From Streptomyces smyrnaeus (lineage in GTDB: Bacteria; Actinomycetota; Actinomycetes; Streptomycetales; Streptomycetaceae): 64,000 nt of DNA. Made by a program: the position numbers and the translations under genes. Every line of letters starts with the position of its first letter. Positions within the stretch are counted from its first letter, which is position 1. The DNA is taken from positions 158,185 to 222,184 of the forward strand of contig NZ_JAFFZM010000017.1 of the NCBI RefSeq assembly GCF_017676345.1. Reading direction: 5' to 3'. The notes below the pieces were generated by a model. It worked only from the letters and a program-made list of their open reading frames with translations. It was not told the DNA's origin and did no database searches. Of the stretch, positions 22,359-30,992 are shown piece by piece.

Positions 22359-23069
22359 TCAGCCGCCGCTCTCGCGCAGCCGCTCGGCGATGACGGCGGC
22401 CTGGACGCGGCGGCCCACGCCGAGCTTGGCGAGGATGGTGGAGATCCGGTTCTTCACGGTCTTCTCCGCCAGGAACAGCCGCTCACCGATCTGCCGGTTG
22501 GTCAGCCCCTCCCCGATCAGCGCGAGCACCTCCCGCTCGCGCGGGGTGAGCCGGGCCAGCTCCGGCGGGGCCGTACGGTGCTCCCGGGCCCGGACGCGCG
22601 CCATGACGCGTGCGCTCGCCCCGGGGTCGAGCAGCGAGGTGCCGGCCGCCACCGTGCGGATGGCGCTGACCAGATCGGCGCCCTTGATCTGCTTGAGCAC
22701 ATAGCCCGCCGCGCCCGCCATGACCGCGTCCATCAGCGCCTCGTCGTCGTCGAAGGACGTGAGGATCAAACACACCAGTTCGGGCATCATGGCCCGCAGT
22801 TCGCGGCAGACCTCGATGCCCGCGTGGTCGCTGTGCTGCTCGGCACCGCCCAGCCGTACATCCAGCACCGCGACATGCGGGCGTACCGCGGGCACGCGGG
22901 TGAGCGCCTCCTCCGCGTCGCCCGCCTCCCCGACGACCTCCAGATCGGATTCCGCTTCCAGCAGGTCGCGCAGCCCTCTGCGTACCACCTCGTGATCGTC
23001 GAGCAGGAAGACGCGCACAGGCGCGGCGGGGTGGGCGGCCGTGCCGCCCGGGCTGTCGGAACCCGGCAC
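22359..23069 (-). CDS. NarL/LuxR-family response regulator, DevR-like
   Basis: 236 aa from the GTG at 23069, which has GAGGAGG 4-5 nt upstream; longer forms from a TTG at 23093 are less likely. The receiver has D24/D25, the phospho-acceptor D70 in HVAVLDVRLGG and the lysine in GYVLKQIKG. The C-terminal LuxR helix-turn-helix reads LARLTPREREVLALIGEGLTNRQIGERLFLAEKTVKN (in parts: LTPREREVLALIGEGLTNRQI, LAEKTVKNRIS). KQIKGADLVSAIRTVAAG and the linker closely resemble mycobacterial DevR/DosR. Its probable kinase is at 24600, beyond the MFS gene. Confidence 0.9.
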   Translation of the reverse strand: MPGSDSPGGTAAHPAAPVRVFLLDDHEVVRRGLRDLLEAESDLEVVGEAGDAEEALTRVPAVRPHVAVLDVRLGGAEQHSDHAGIEVCRELRAMMPELVCLILTSFDDDEALMDAVMAGAAGYVLKQIKGADLVSAIRTVAAGTSLLDPGASARVMARVRAREHRTAPPELARLTPREREVLALIGEGLTNRQIGERLFLAEKTVKNRISTILAKLGVGRRVQAAVIAERLRESGG

Positions 23070-23121
23070 TGGACCTCCTCGGGACGCCCTCAAGCCTGGG
23101 GCATGGGCGGCCGGATGAGTA

Positions 23122-23160
23122 GGGGCCGTTCGTCCCGCCCGAACCCGCGCCGTCTAGGGT
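23122..23160 (+). promoter_or_regulatory. DevR-box-like sequence and -10 box before the MFS gene
   Basis: GGGGC-CGTTC-GTCCC (23122-23136) resembles the GGGAC-N4-GTCCC core of DevR/DosR sites but has one extra central base. TAGGGT at 23155-23160 lies 6 nt before the ATG at 23167, so the mRNA is probably leaderless and the box would overlap the -35 region. That placement is normal for a DevR-type activator. Binding is speculative. Confidence 0.35.
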
Positions 23161-23166
23161 TCCGGT

Positions 23167-24543
23167 ATGACCGAGCGGAGCCGACGGCCGCTGGCGGGTG
23201 TGCTCGCGGCGATGGCCGTGTCGTTGACCGGCACCCGCATCTCGGCCATCGCGCTCCCCTGGTTCGTCCTGGTCACCACCGGCAGCACTGCCAGGACCGG
23301 GCTGGTGGCGCTGTGCGAGATGGCGCCGTACGTACTGGTCAAGGCGTTCACCGGCCCGCTGGTCGACCGGGTCGGTCCGCGTACCGTCTCATGGGTCACC
23401 GATGTGCTCAGTGCCCTCGCGGTGACCGCCGTGGGCCTGCTGCACCTCGTGGACGTGCTCTCGTTCTGGCTGCTGCTCCTGCTCGTCGCGGTGATCGGGG
23501 CGGCCCGGGGACCCGGCGACCTGTCGAAAGAGATCATGGTCCCGGAAGCCGCGGCGCGCGCCCGGGTGCCGCTGGAGCGGGCCGCCGGGCTGGCGGGGGT
23601 GACCGAGCGGCTCGCCTCGACCGTCGGCCCGGCGGCCGGTGGCGCGGTGGTGGCGCTGCTCGGCGCGCAGACCGCGCTGTTCGCCATCGCGTGCTGCTTC
23701 GCCTCGGGTTCGGCCGTGATCGTGGTCCTGCTGCCGCGCCGCCGCGGCAGCACCCGGGACGACCCGGACGGCAGCGCCCGTCCGGCGTCCGAGGGCTACT
23801 GGCGCCGGCTCGGCGCGGGCTTCCGCTTCCTGCGCGGTGACCCGCTGCTGCTGACGGTGATCGCCATGGTCGCCGTCACCAATCTGCTGGATGCCGCCTT
23901 CGCCACCCTGCTGCTGCCCGTCTGGGCACGGGAGTCCGGCAACGGCCCGGGAGCGATCGGGCTGGCGAACAGCGCGCTGGGGATCGCGGCGGTCGCCGGG
24001 AGCCTGGTGGCCGCCGCGATCGGGCACCGGATGCGCCGCCGTCCCGTCTTCTTCGCCGGGTTCCTGCTGGCGGGCGCGCCCCGGTTCTTGATCCTGGCCG
24101 TGGACGTACCGCTGTGGGCGGTGCTGGGGGTCTTCGCGCTCGGCGGTTTCGGAGCCGGCTTCCTCAACCCGATACTGGGCGCCCTCAACTTCGAGCGCGT
24201 GCCCGGCGAGTTGCGGGGCAGGGTCAACGCGCTGGGGGACTCGCTGGCCTGGTCCGGCATCCCTCTCGGCGGGCTCCTCGCCGGTGCGGCGGTCGCCGCG
24301 TTCGGGCTGGTGCCGGTGCTGCTGGCCGGCGGTGCCGCGTACTTCCTCACCACGAACCTGACCGGGCTGCGCCCGGAGTGGCGTGAGATGGACCGGGCGA
24401 AGGCGACCCGGCACCCGGGCGGGCACACTCCGCCCGGCGGGAACGCCCCGCCGGGCGAGGGGCGTACGGACACCGCACCGGGCGGTACGAGTGGCGAGGT
24501 CGAGCCGGAATCGACCGGCGACCTGGCGTCCGTTCGGCCGTAG
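23167..24543 (+). CDS. MFS transporter, MefA/EntS-like
   Basis: 458 aa, about 10-12 membrane segments. The opening LAGVLAAMAVSLTGTRISAIALPWFVLVTTGSTARTGLVAL (in parts: SLTGTRISAIALPWFVLVTTGS) and the motif LVDRVGPRTVSWVTDV match the MFS_3 drug/enterobactin exporter group. The C-terminal 60 residues are a hydrophilic Gly/Pro/Thr-rich tail. It lies between a DevR-like regulator (divergent) and its probable kinase (same strand, 56 bp downstream). This suggests it belongs to the same stress response, but the substrate is unknown. Confidence 0.88.
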   Translation: MTERSRRPLAGVLAAMAVSLTGTRISAIALPWFVLVTTGSTARTGLVALCEMAPYVLVKAFTGPLVDRVGPRTVSWVTDVLSALAVTAVGLLHLVDVLSFWLLLLLVAVIGAARGPGDLSKEIMVPEAAARARVPLERAAGLAGVTERLASTVGPAAGGAVVALLGAQTALFAIACCFASGSAVIVVLLPRRRGSTRDDPDGSARPASEGYWRRLGAGFRFLRGDPLLLTVIAMVAVTNLLDAAFATLLLPVWARESGNGPGAIGLANSALGIAAVAGSLVAAAIGHRMRRRPVFFAGFLLAGAPRFLILAVDVPLWAVLGVFALGGFGAGFLNPILGALNFERVPGELRGRVNALGDSLAWSGIPLGGLLAGAAVAAFGLVPVLLAGGAAYFLTTNLTGLRPEWREMDRAKATRHPGGHTPPGGNAPPGEGRTDTAPGGTSGEVEPESTGDLASVRP

Positions 24544-24599
24544 ACTGCCGTTCCGGGTCGCGCGGGGGCCCGGCTGTCGTGCGGCGTACGGAGGTGCGC

Positions 24600-26435
24600 A
24601 TGTCGGAGGCTGCCAGAGCGGGGCAGCACCGTCCGGACCGGGAGCGGGGGCGGGGCAACGACCGGGTGGAGCACCGCGAGGAGCTGCCCCACTTCCGGCT
24701 GGACGAGCTGCTGGACGAGCTCCAGACACGGCTGGACGCCGCACGGCTCACCCAGGACCGGATGCACAGCCTTCTGGAAGCAGTGCTCAGCGTCGGGCGC
24801 GAACTGGAGCTGTCCCAGGTGCTGCGCCGCATCGTGGAGGCGGCGCTGGCGCTGACCAACGCGGAGTACGGCGCGCTGGGTGTCATCGGGGAAGGGCAGC
24901 GGCTGTCGACCTTCCTGCCGGTGGGCGTCTCGCCGGAACAGGCCGCACGCATCGGCCCGCTGCCCTCGGGACACGGGGTGCTCGGCGAACTGATCCGCGA
25001 CCCGCGGCCGTTACGGCTCACGGATCTGAGCGCGCACCCGGCCAGCCACGGCTTCCCCGCGCACCATCCGCCGATGCGCACCTTCCTGGGCGTACCCGTG
25101 CGGGTGCGGGACGAGGTCTTCGGCAACCTTTATCTGGCGCAGAAGCGCGGTGGCGCCGACTTCGACGCCGACGACGAGGCGGTCGTCACCACCCTCGCCG
25201 TCGCCGCCGGGATCGCCGTCGACAACGCCAGGCTGTACGCGGAGAGCCGGCGCCGCGAGCAGTGGCTGGAGGCGCTGGGCGAGATCAGCCGGCTGCTGCT
25301 GAGCGGCGCGACCTCCGACGAGGTGCTGCGGCTGATCGCGCAGCGGGCGCTGGAGGTGGCGCAGTCGGACACCTCGTGCGTGCTGCTGCCGGACACCGAG
25401 GGCGTCGCGGACGCCCTGCGGGTCGTGGTGGCGGTCGGCGACCTCGCCGAGGAGCAGACGGGCGTGGTCGTGCCCTACGACGACACCCTGTCCGGGCTGG
25501 CGGCCCGCACCGGGGAGTCGGCGGTGACGGCGGACATCGGCAACGATCCGCGTACGCACGCCTTTCCGGACGGGGAGGTCGAGCACGGTCCCGTCGTCGC
25601 CGTACCGCTGCTGGCGCAGCAGGACGCACCCGGCGCGCTGCGGCTGAGCCGGCTCAAGGGGCGTCCGCCGTTCGACGAGACGGAGGTGGAGCTGCTCAAG
25701 GACTTCGCCGCGCAGGCCGCCCTGGCGCTGGAGATGGCGCAGCACCGCGCCGAGTCGGAGCAGCTCACCCTGCTGCACGAGCGCGACCGCATCGCCCGCG
25801 ACCTGCACGATCTGGCCATCCAGCGGCTGTTCGCCACCGGGATGACGCTGCAGAGCGCGGGACGGCTCATCGACCGGCCCGAGGCCGCGGAGCGGGTGAA
25901 CCGCGCGGTGGACGACCTCGACGAGACCATCAAGATCATCCGTTCCACCATCTTCGCGCTGCGCACCTCCGGTGAGGGTGTCGAGCCGGGCACCAGCCTG
26001 CGCCGGACGGTGGCCAAGGCCGTCAGCGACGCGGCCGACCGGCTCGGCTTCCTGCCTTCCCTGCGGATGGAGGGGCCCGTCGACACGGATGTGCCGCCGG
26101 AGGCGGCCGAGCAGGTGAGCGCGGTGCTGGCGGAGGCGCTGAGCAACATCGTGCGGCACGCGCGGGCGCACCGGGTGGATGTGGATCTGCAGGTCGGCGC
26201 GGCCATCGCCCTGACCGTCACCGACGACGGCGTGGGCGTCGGGGACCGCGACGGCCGCGGCGCGGACCGCGCCGGGAGCACACACACCGGAGGGCTCGCC
26301 AATATGCGCTCCCGGGCCGAGCAGCTCGGTGGAACGCTGACCGTGACCCAGGGGCCCGGCACCGACCCGGCGTCAGGGGCGGGCCCGGGCACCCGTATCG
26401 CCTGGGCGGTTCCGCTCCGCCGCGAGGGCGGCTGA
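24600..26435 (+). CDS. GAF-GAF sensor histidine kinase, DevS/DosS-like
   Basis: 611 aa from the ATG at 24600 (GGAGG 5 nt before). GAF-A spans about residues 60-205 and carries HPASHGFPAHHPPMRTFLG and VRVRDEVFGNLYLAQK, nearly the same as mycobacterial DosS, where a histidine in this part binds haem; here H155/H156. GAF-B covers about 225-375. The HisKA_3 phospho-acceptor is H403 in RIARDLHDLAIQRLFATG, followed by a HATPase domain (EALSNIVRHARA, VTDDGVGVGD, GLANMRSRAEQLGG). It probably senses O2, NO or redox state and phosphorylates the DevR-like regulator at 22359. Haem binding is inferred. Confidence 0.92.
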   Translation: MSEAARAGQHRPDRERGRGNDRVEHREELPHFRLDELLDELQTRLDAARLTQDRMHSLLEAVLSVGRELELSQVLRRIVEAALALTNAEYGALGVIGEGQRLSTFLPVGVSPEQAARIGPLPSGHGVLGELIRDPRPLRLTDLSAHPASHGFPAHHPPMRTFLGVPVRVRDEVFGNLYLAQKRGGADFDADDEAVVTTLAVAAGIAVDNARLYAESRRREQWLEALGEISRLLLSGATSDEVLRLIAQRALEVAQSDTSCVLLPDTEGVADALRVVVAVGDLAEEQTGVVVPYDDTLSGLAARTGESAVTADIGNDPRTHAFPDGEVEHGPVVAVPLLAQQDAPGALRLSRLKGRPPFDETEVELLKDFAAQAALALEMAQHRAESEQLTLLHERDRIARDLHDLAIQRLFATGMTLQSAGRLIDRPEAAERVNRAVDDLDETIKIIRSTIFALRTSGEGVEPGTSLRRTVAKAVSDAADRLGFLPSLRMEGPVDTDVPPEAAEQVSAVLAEALSNIVRHARAHRVDVDLQVGAAIALTVTDDGVGVGDRDGRGADRAGSTHTGGLANMRSRAEQLGGTLTVTQGPGTDPASGAGPGTRIAWAVPLRREGG

Positions 26436-26511
26436 GCCCGGCAGGCGTCCAGCCGGGCGGCAAAGCACCCCGGCAGGCATGCCGACCGGACGGCGAGGGG
26501 ACCCGGCACGC

Positions 26512-27309
26512 ATGACGAACCTCGGTCTGCCGGACAGCATCCGCGCATGTCTGTTCGATCTCGACGGTGTGCTCACCAAGACGGCCGTCGTGCACGCCGC
26601 CGCCTGGAAGGAGATGTTCGACGCCTATCTGCGCGAGCGGGACGGCCCCGGCTTCCGCCCCTTCGACCCGGTGGCGGAGTACGACGCGTATGTGGACGGG
26701 CGCCCGCGCGCCGACGGAGTGCGCACCTTCCTCGCCGCACGCGGTATCCAGCTGCCGGAGGGCACCGCCGAGGACCCGCCCGGCCGGGAGACGGTCAACG
26801 GGCTGGGCAACCGCAAGAACGAGCTGCTGCTGGAGAAGATCCGCAAGGACGGCGTCGAGGCGTACGACGGCTCGCTGCGGTATCTGCGCGCGGTACGGGC
26901 CGCGGGGCTGCGGACGGCCGTGGTCTCCTCCAGCGCCAACTGCCGCGACATCCTCGTCTCGGTCGGCATCGAGGACCTCTTCGACGTCCGGATCGACGGC
27001 GTCGTGGCCAAGGAGCGCCGGCTGCCCGGCAAGCCGCACCCCGACACCTTTCTCGCCGCCGCCGGGGATCTGGGCGTGACCGCGGACGAGTCGGCCGTCT
27101 TCGAGGACGCACTGGCCGGGATGGAGGCCGGCCGCGCCGGCGACTTCCGCTACGTCGTGGGGGTCGACCGCACCGGACAGGCCGACGCCCTGCGTGCACA
27201 CGGCGCCGACACCGTCGTGCGGGACCTGCGGGAGCTGCAGGACCCGCACCGGCCGCAGCAGGACCAGGACCCCACCCGCCGGCGCCGACCGGGGAAGGAA
27301 CGCCCGTGA
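26512..27309 (+). CDS. HAD-family beta-phosphoglucomutase-like protein
   Basis: 265 aa. HAD motif I is CLFDLDGVLTKTAVVHAAAW, with the nucleophile and acid/base Asp of the DxD pair. A helical cap follows (WKEMFDAYLRERDG). Motif II is TAVVSSSANC, motif III KPHPDTFLAAA and motif IV VFEDALAGMEAG. The start ATG at 26512 has GAGGGG upstream. It ends in GTGA, overlapping the start of the GH65 gene. Together they should phosphorolyse a disaccharide and convert beta-glucose 1-phosphate to glucose 6-phosphate. The tail after residue 245 is Gln/Arg/Pro-rich. Confidence 0.9.
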   Translation: MTNLGLPDSIRACLFDLDGVLTKTAVVHAAAWKEMFDAYLRERDGPGFRPFDPVAEYDAYVDGRPRADGVRTFLAARGIQLPEGTAEDPPGRETVNGLGNRKNELLLEKIRKDGVEAYDGSLRYLRAVRAAGLRTAVVSSSANCRDILVSVGIEDLFDVRIDGVVAKERRLPGKPHPDTFLAAAGDLGVTADESAVFEDALAGMEAGRAGDFRYVVGVDRTGQADALRAHGADTVVRDLRELQDPHRPQQDQDPTRRRRPGKERP

Positions 27310-29675
27310 TCAGCAACTCGTCCTACGCCGTCCAGCCCTGGTCGCTGCGGGAGAGCGCGCTCAACCTCGATGTGCTGCCGCAGAGCGAATCCGTCTTCGC
27401 CCTCTCCAACGGGCACATCGGCTGGCGCGGCAACCTCGACGAAGGGGAGCCGCACGGGCTGCCCGGCACCTACCTCAACGGGGTGCACGAGCTGCACCCC
27501 CTGCCGTACGCGGAGGCGGGCTACGGCTACCCCGAATCCGGCCAGACCGTCATCAACGTCACCAACGGCAAGATCATGCGGTTGCTGGTGGACGACGAGC
27601 CGTTCGACGTCCGCTACGGCAAGCTGCGCTCCCACGAACGGGTGCTGGATCTGCGCACCGGGCTGCTGCGCCGGGTCTGCGAGTGGAGTTCCCCGGCCGG
27701 CTGCACCGTACGGGTGACCTCCACCCGGCTGGTCTCCTTCAGCCAGCGCGCCATCGCCGCCGTCGCCTACGAGGTGGAGCCGCTCGACTCCGACGTCCGG
27801 ATCGTCGTGCAGTCGGAGCTGGTCGCCAACGAACAACTGCCGCAGAAGAGCGGCGAGGACCCGCGGGTCGCCGCCGCGCTCCAGGACGTGCTGCTGCCGG
27901 AGGAGAACTTCGCCCAGGACATGCGGCTGCGCCTGGTGCACTGCACCGATCGCAGCGGGCTGCGGGTCGGCGCCGCGGCCGACCACACCGTGCACGGTCC
28001 GGCCTCGACCAGCACCGCCTGCGAGAGCGGGGAGAACGTCGCCCGGCTGACCGTCACCGCCGAGCTGCGGCCCGGCGAACCGCTGCGGGTGGAGAAGCTG
28101 GTCTCCTACGGCTGGTCCGGCGTCCGCTCGCTGCCCGCCGTACGCGACCAGGTCGACGCCGCCCTGGCCGGTGCCCGCAGCAAGGGCTGGCAAGGGCTGG
28201 TGGAGCAGCAGCGGGAGTTTCTGGACCACTTCTGGTCACGCGCCGATGTGGAGGTGGACGGCGACGCGGAGATCCAGCAGGCGGTGCGCTTCGCGCTCTT
28301 CCACGTCCTGCAGGCGGGCGCGCGGGCCGAGAAGCGCGCCATCCCCTCCAAGGGCCTGACCGGTTCCGGTTACGACGGGCACTCCTTCTGGGACAGCGAG
28401 CAGTTCGTGCTGCCGGTGCTGACCTACACCTCACCCGACTCGGTCGCCGAGGCGCTGCGCTGGCGGCAGGAGACGCTGCCCGCCGCCCGCGCCAGGGCGC
28501 GCCAGCTCGGGCTGCGGGGGGCGACCTTCCCCTGGCGGACGATCAACGGCTCGGAGTGTTCCGCCTACTGGCCGGCCGGTACCGCCGCCTTCCACGTCAA
28601 CGCGGACATCGCGGACGCCGTGACCCGGTATGTCGCGGCCACCGGCGACGTGGAGTTCGAACGGGAGACGGCGGTGGAGATCCTGGTCGAGACCGCCCGG
28701 CTGTGGCACTCGCTGGGCCACCACGACCACCACGGCACCTTCCACTTCGACGGGGTCACCGGGCCGGACGAGTACAGCGCCGTCGCGGACGACAACCTCT
28801 ACACCAACCTGATGGCCCAGCAGAACCTGCGGGCCGCCGCCGAGGCCGTGGAGCGGTACCCCCGGGAGGCGACCGCGCTGGGGGTGGACGACGAGGAGGC
28901 GGCCGGCTGGCGCGACGCGGCGGACGCGGTGGCCGTACCGTTCAACGAGACGCTGGGGGTCCACGAGCAGTCGGCCGGCTTCACGGGGCATCAGATGTGG
29001 GACTTCGCCGCGACCGGGCCCGACCAGTACCCGCTGATGCTGCACTTCCCCTACTTCGACCTGTACCGCAAGCAGGTCATCAAGCAGGCGGACCTGGTGC
29101 TGGCCCTGTACAAGCGCGGCGACGCCTTCGACGCCGAGCAGAAGGCGCGCGCCTTCGACTACTACGAGCAGATGACCGTCCGCGACTCCTCCCTGTCCGC
29201 CTGCTGCCAGGCCGTGATGGCCGCCGAGGTGGGCCATCTGCGGCTCGCCTACGACTATGTGGGCGAGGCCGCGCTGATGGACCTGGCGGACCTGGAGAGC
29301 AACACCCGGGACGGGCTGCACATCGCCTCGCTGGCGGGCGCCTGGATCGCGCTGGTCGCCGGGTTCGGCGGGATGCGACTGCGCCACGGCGAGCTGGACT
29401 TCTCGCCCCTGCTGCCCGAACAGCTGAGCCGGCTGGCCTTCACGGTGCAGACCCTGGGGCGGCGGCTGCGGGTGGAGATCGGCAGGACGACGGCCACCTA
29501 CACGCTGTTGGAGGGCGAGCCGCTGGAACTGTGCCACTGCGGGGCGCCGTTCACGCTCACGGCCGGGGCGCCGCAGAGCCGCCCGGTACGCCGCCCGCCG
29601 CCCCGGCCCGAGCCGTCCCCGCCGCCGGGCCGCCGCCCGGCCCGGCGCCACGGGAGTGCGGGGGCCCCGGAGTAG
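27306..29675 (+). CDS. Glycoside hydrolase family 65 disaccharide phosphorylase
   Basis: 789 aa from the GTG at 27306. The N-terminal beta-sandwich (LDVLPQSESVFALSNGHIGWRGNLDEGEPHGLPGTYLNGV in parts: VFALSNGHIGWRGNLDEG) and the (alpha/alpha)6 barrel are typical. The catalytic acid is E489 in TGPDEYSAV. SKGLTGSGYDGHSFWDSEQF and HQMWDFAATG are also family sequences. The C-terminus has a 35-residue Pro/Arg-rich extension. GH65 members act on trehalose, maltose, kojibiose or nigerose, and these cannot be told apart here. Coupling to a beta-phosphoglucomutase favours a phosphorylase releasing beta-glucose 1-phosphate. Confidence 0.92.
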   Translation: MISNSSYAVQPWSLRESALNLDVLPQSESVFALSNGHIGWRGNLDEGEPHGLPGTYLNGVHELHPLPYAEAGYGYPESGQTVINVTNGKIMRLLVDDEPFDVRYGKLRSHERVLDLRTGLLRRVCEWSSPAGCTVRVTSTRLVSFSQRAIAAVAYEVEPLDSDVRIVVQSELVANEQLPQKSGEDPRVAAALQDVLLPEENFAQDMRLRLVHCTDRSGLRVGAAADHTVHGPASTSTACESGENVARLTVTAELRPGEPLRVEKLVSYGWSGVRSLPAVRDQVDAALAGARSKGWQGLVEQQREFLDHFWSRADVEVDGDAEIQQAVRFALFHVLQAGARAEKRAIPSKGLTGSGYDGHSFWDSEQFVLPVLTYTSPDSVAEALRWRQETLPAARARARQLGLRGATFPWRTINGSECSAYWPAGTAAFHVNADIADAVTRYVAATGDVEFERETAVEILVETARLWHSLGHHDHHGTFHFDGVTGPDEYSAVADDNLYTNLMAQQNLRAAAEAVERYPREATALGVDDEEAAGWRDAADAVAVPFNETLGVHEQSAGFTGHQMWDFAATGPDQYPLMLHFPYFDLYRKQVIKQADLVLALYKRGDAFDAEQKARAFDYYEQMTVRDSSLSACCQAVMAAEVGHLRLAYDYVGEAALMDLADLESNTRDGLHIASLAGAWIALVAGFGGMRLRHGELDFSPLLPEQLSRLAFTVQTLGRRLRVEIGRTTATYTLLEGEPLELCHCGAPFTLTAGAPQSRPVRRPPPRPEPSPPPGRRPARRHGSAGAPE

Positions 29676-29731
29676 GGCCCCGTCCTGCCCCTGTCCGCCG
29701 TCTGCCGACTGCGGGTCGTTTCCGGCCGCTC

Positions 29732-29762
29732 GCGCAGTTCCCCGCGCCCCTGCCGGGGCGCG
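29732..29762. repeat. Dispersed Streptomyces hairpin element, partly eroded
   Basis: The left arm GCGCAGTTCCCCGCGCCCC (29732-29750) is identical to the arm of the perfect element at 59215-59256. The right arm is cut short to GGGGCGCG (29755-29762) after a TGCC loop. It stands between the GH65 stop and the ACAD stop and may act as a two-way terminator. Confidence 0.75.
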
Positions 29763-29770
29763 TCCCTCCC

Positions 29771-30985
29771 TCAGGCGTACCGCTTCAACTCGCGGCGGGC
29801 CAGGGAGCGCTGGTGCACCTCGTCGGGTCCGTCGGCCAGCCGCAGCGTCCGCGCCGACGCCCACAGGTGGGCGAGGGGGAAGTCCTGCGAGACCCCTCCG
29901 GCGCCGTGCAGCTGCACGGCGTCGTCGATGATCCGCACCACCGCGCGCGGGGTCGCGATCTTGATGGCCTGGATCTCGGTGTGCGCGCCCCGGTTGCCGA
30001 CGGTGTCCATCAGCCACGCCGTCTTGAGCACCAGCAGCCGCAACTGCTCGACCTGGACCCGTGCGTCGGCGATCCACTCGTGCACCACGCCCTGCCGGGC
30101 CAGCGGCTTTCCGAAGGCCGTACGGTCCAGCGCCCGGCGGCACATCAGCTCGATGGCCCGCTCGGCCATCCCGATCAGCCGCATGCAGTGGTGGATACGG
30201 CCCGGCCCGAGCCGGGCCTGGGCGATGGCGAATCCGCCGCCCTCCTCACCGACCAGGTTGGCGACCGGTACGCGCACCTCGTGGAAGAGGACCTCGGCGT
30301 GGCCGCCGTGGTAGTGGTCCTCGTAGCCGTAGACGGACATCGCGCGGCGCACCTCGACGCCGGGGGTGTCGCGCGGGACCAGCACCATGGACTGCTGACG
30401 GCGCACGTCCTCGCCGTCCGGGTCGGTCTTGCCCATCACGATGAAGACCGAGCAGTCCGGATGCATGGCGCCGGAGATGTACCACTTGCGGCCGGTGATG
30501 ACGTAGCAGTCGCCGTCCCGCCGGATGCGGGTACCGATGTTGGTGGCGTCCGAGGAGGCCACCTCCGGCTCGGTCATCGCGAAGGCCGAGCGGATCTCGC
30601 CCGCCAGCAGGGGCCGCAGCCACCGCTCGCGCTGTTCGGGCGAGCCGAACTGGGCCAGCAGCTCCATGTTCCCGGTGTCGGGGGCCGCGCAGTTGAGCGC
30701 GGTCGGCGCGAGCTGCGGGCTGCGCCCGGTGATCTCGGCCAGCGGCGCGTACTGGAGGTTGCTGAGCCCGGCGCCGTACTCCTCGTCGGGCAAGAACAGA
30801 TTCCACAGCCCCAGCTTCCGCGCCGTGGCCTTGAGTTCCTCCTGCACCGGCACCGTGGCCCAGGGCGAGTCCTGGGCCGCGCGCTGCTCCTCGGCGATCT
30901 GCTCGGCCGGGTAGACATGCTCGTCCATGAACGCGAGCAGCCGCTCGCGCAGTTCCTCGGTGCGCGCGTCGTATGCGAAGTCCAT
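29771..30985 (-). CDS. Acyl-CoA dehydrogenase, ACAD10/11-like
   Basis: 404 aa. Family sequences include FAMTEPEVASSDATNI, the flavin-binding region KWYISGAMHPDCSVFIVMGKT (in parts: GRKWYISGAMHPDC), RLGPGRIHHCMRLIGMAERAIELM and the C-terminal AVQLHGAGGVSQDFPLAHLWA, then LRLADGPDEVHQRSLAR. The LGPGRIHHCMR and GPDEVH sequences are those of the ACAD10/11 branch rather than short-chain enzymes. It follows an APH-like kinase gene by 7 nt, the same two activities that are fused in ACAD10/11 proteins. It probably removes the phosphate or oxidises a phosphorylated hydroxyacyl-CoA; see findings. Confidence 0.92.
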   Translation of the reverse strand: MDFAYDARTEELRERLLAFMDEHVYPAEQIAEEQRAAQDSPWATVPVQEELKATARKLGLWNLFLPDEEYGAGLSNLQYAPLAEITGRSPQLAPTALNCAAPDTGNMELLAQFGSPEQRERWLRPLLAGEIRSAFAMTEPEVASSDATNIGTRIRRDGDCYVITGRKWYISGAMHPDCSVFIVMGKTDPDGEDVRRQQSMVLVPRDTPGVEVRRAMSVYGYEDHYHGGHAEVLFHEVRVPVANLVGEEGGGFAIAQARLGPGRIHHCMRLIGMAERAIELMCRRALDRTAFGKPLARQGVVHEWIADARVQVEQLRLLVLKTAWLMDTVGNRGAHTEIQAIKIATPRAVVRIIDDAVQLHGAGGVSQDFPLAHLWASARTLRLADGPDEVHQRSLARRELKRYA

Positions 30986-30992
30986 CTGCTGC

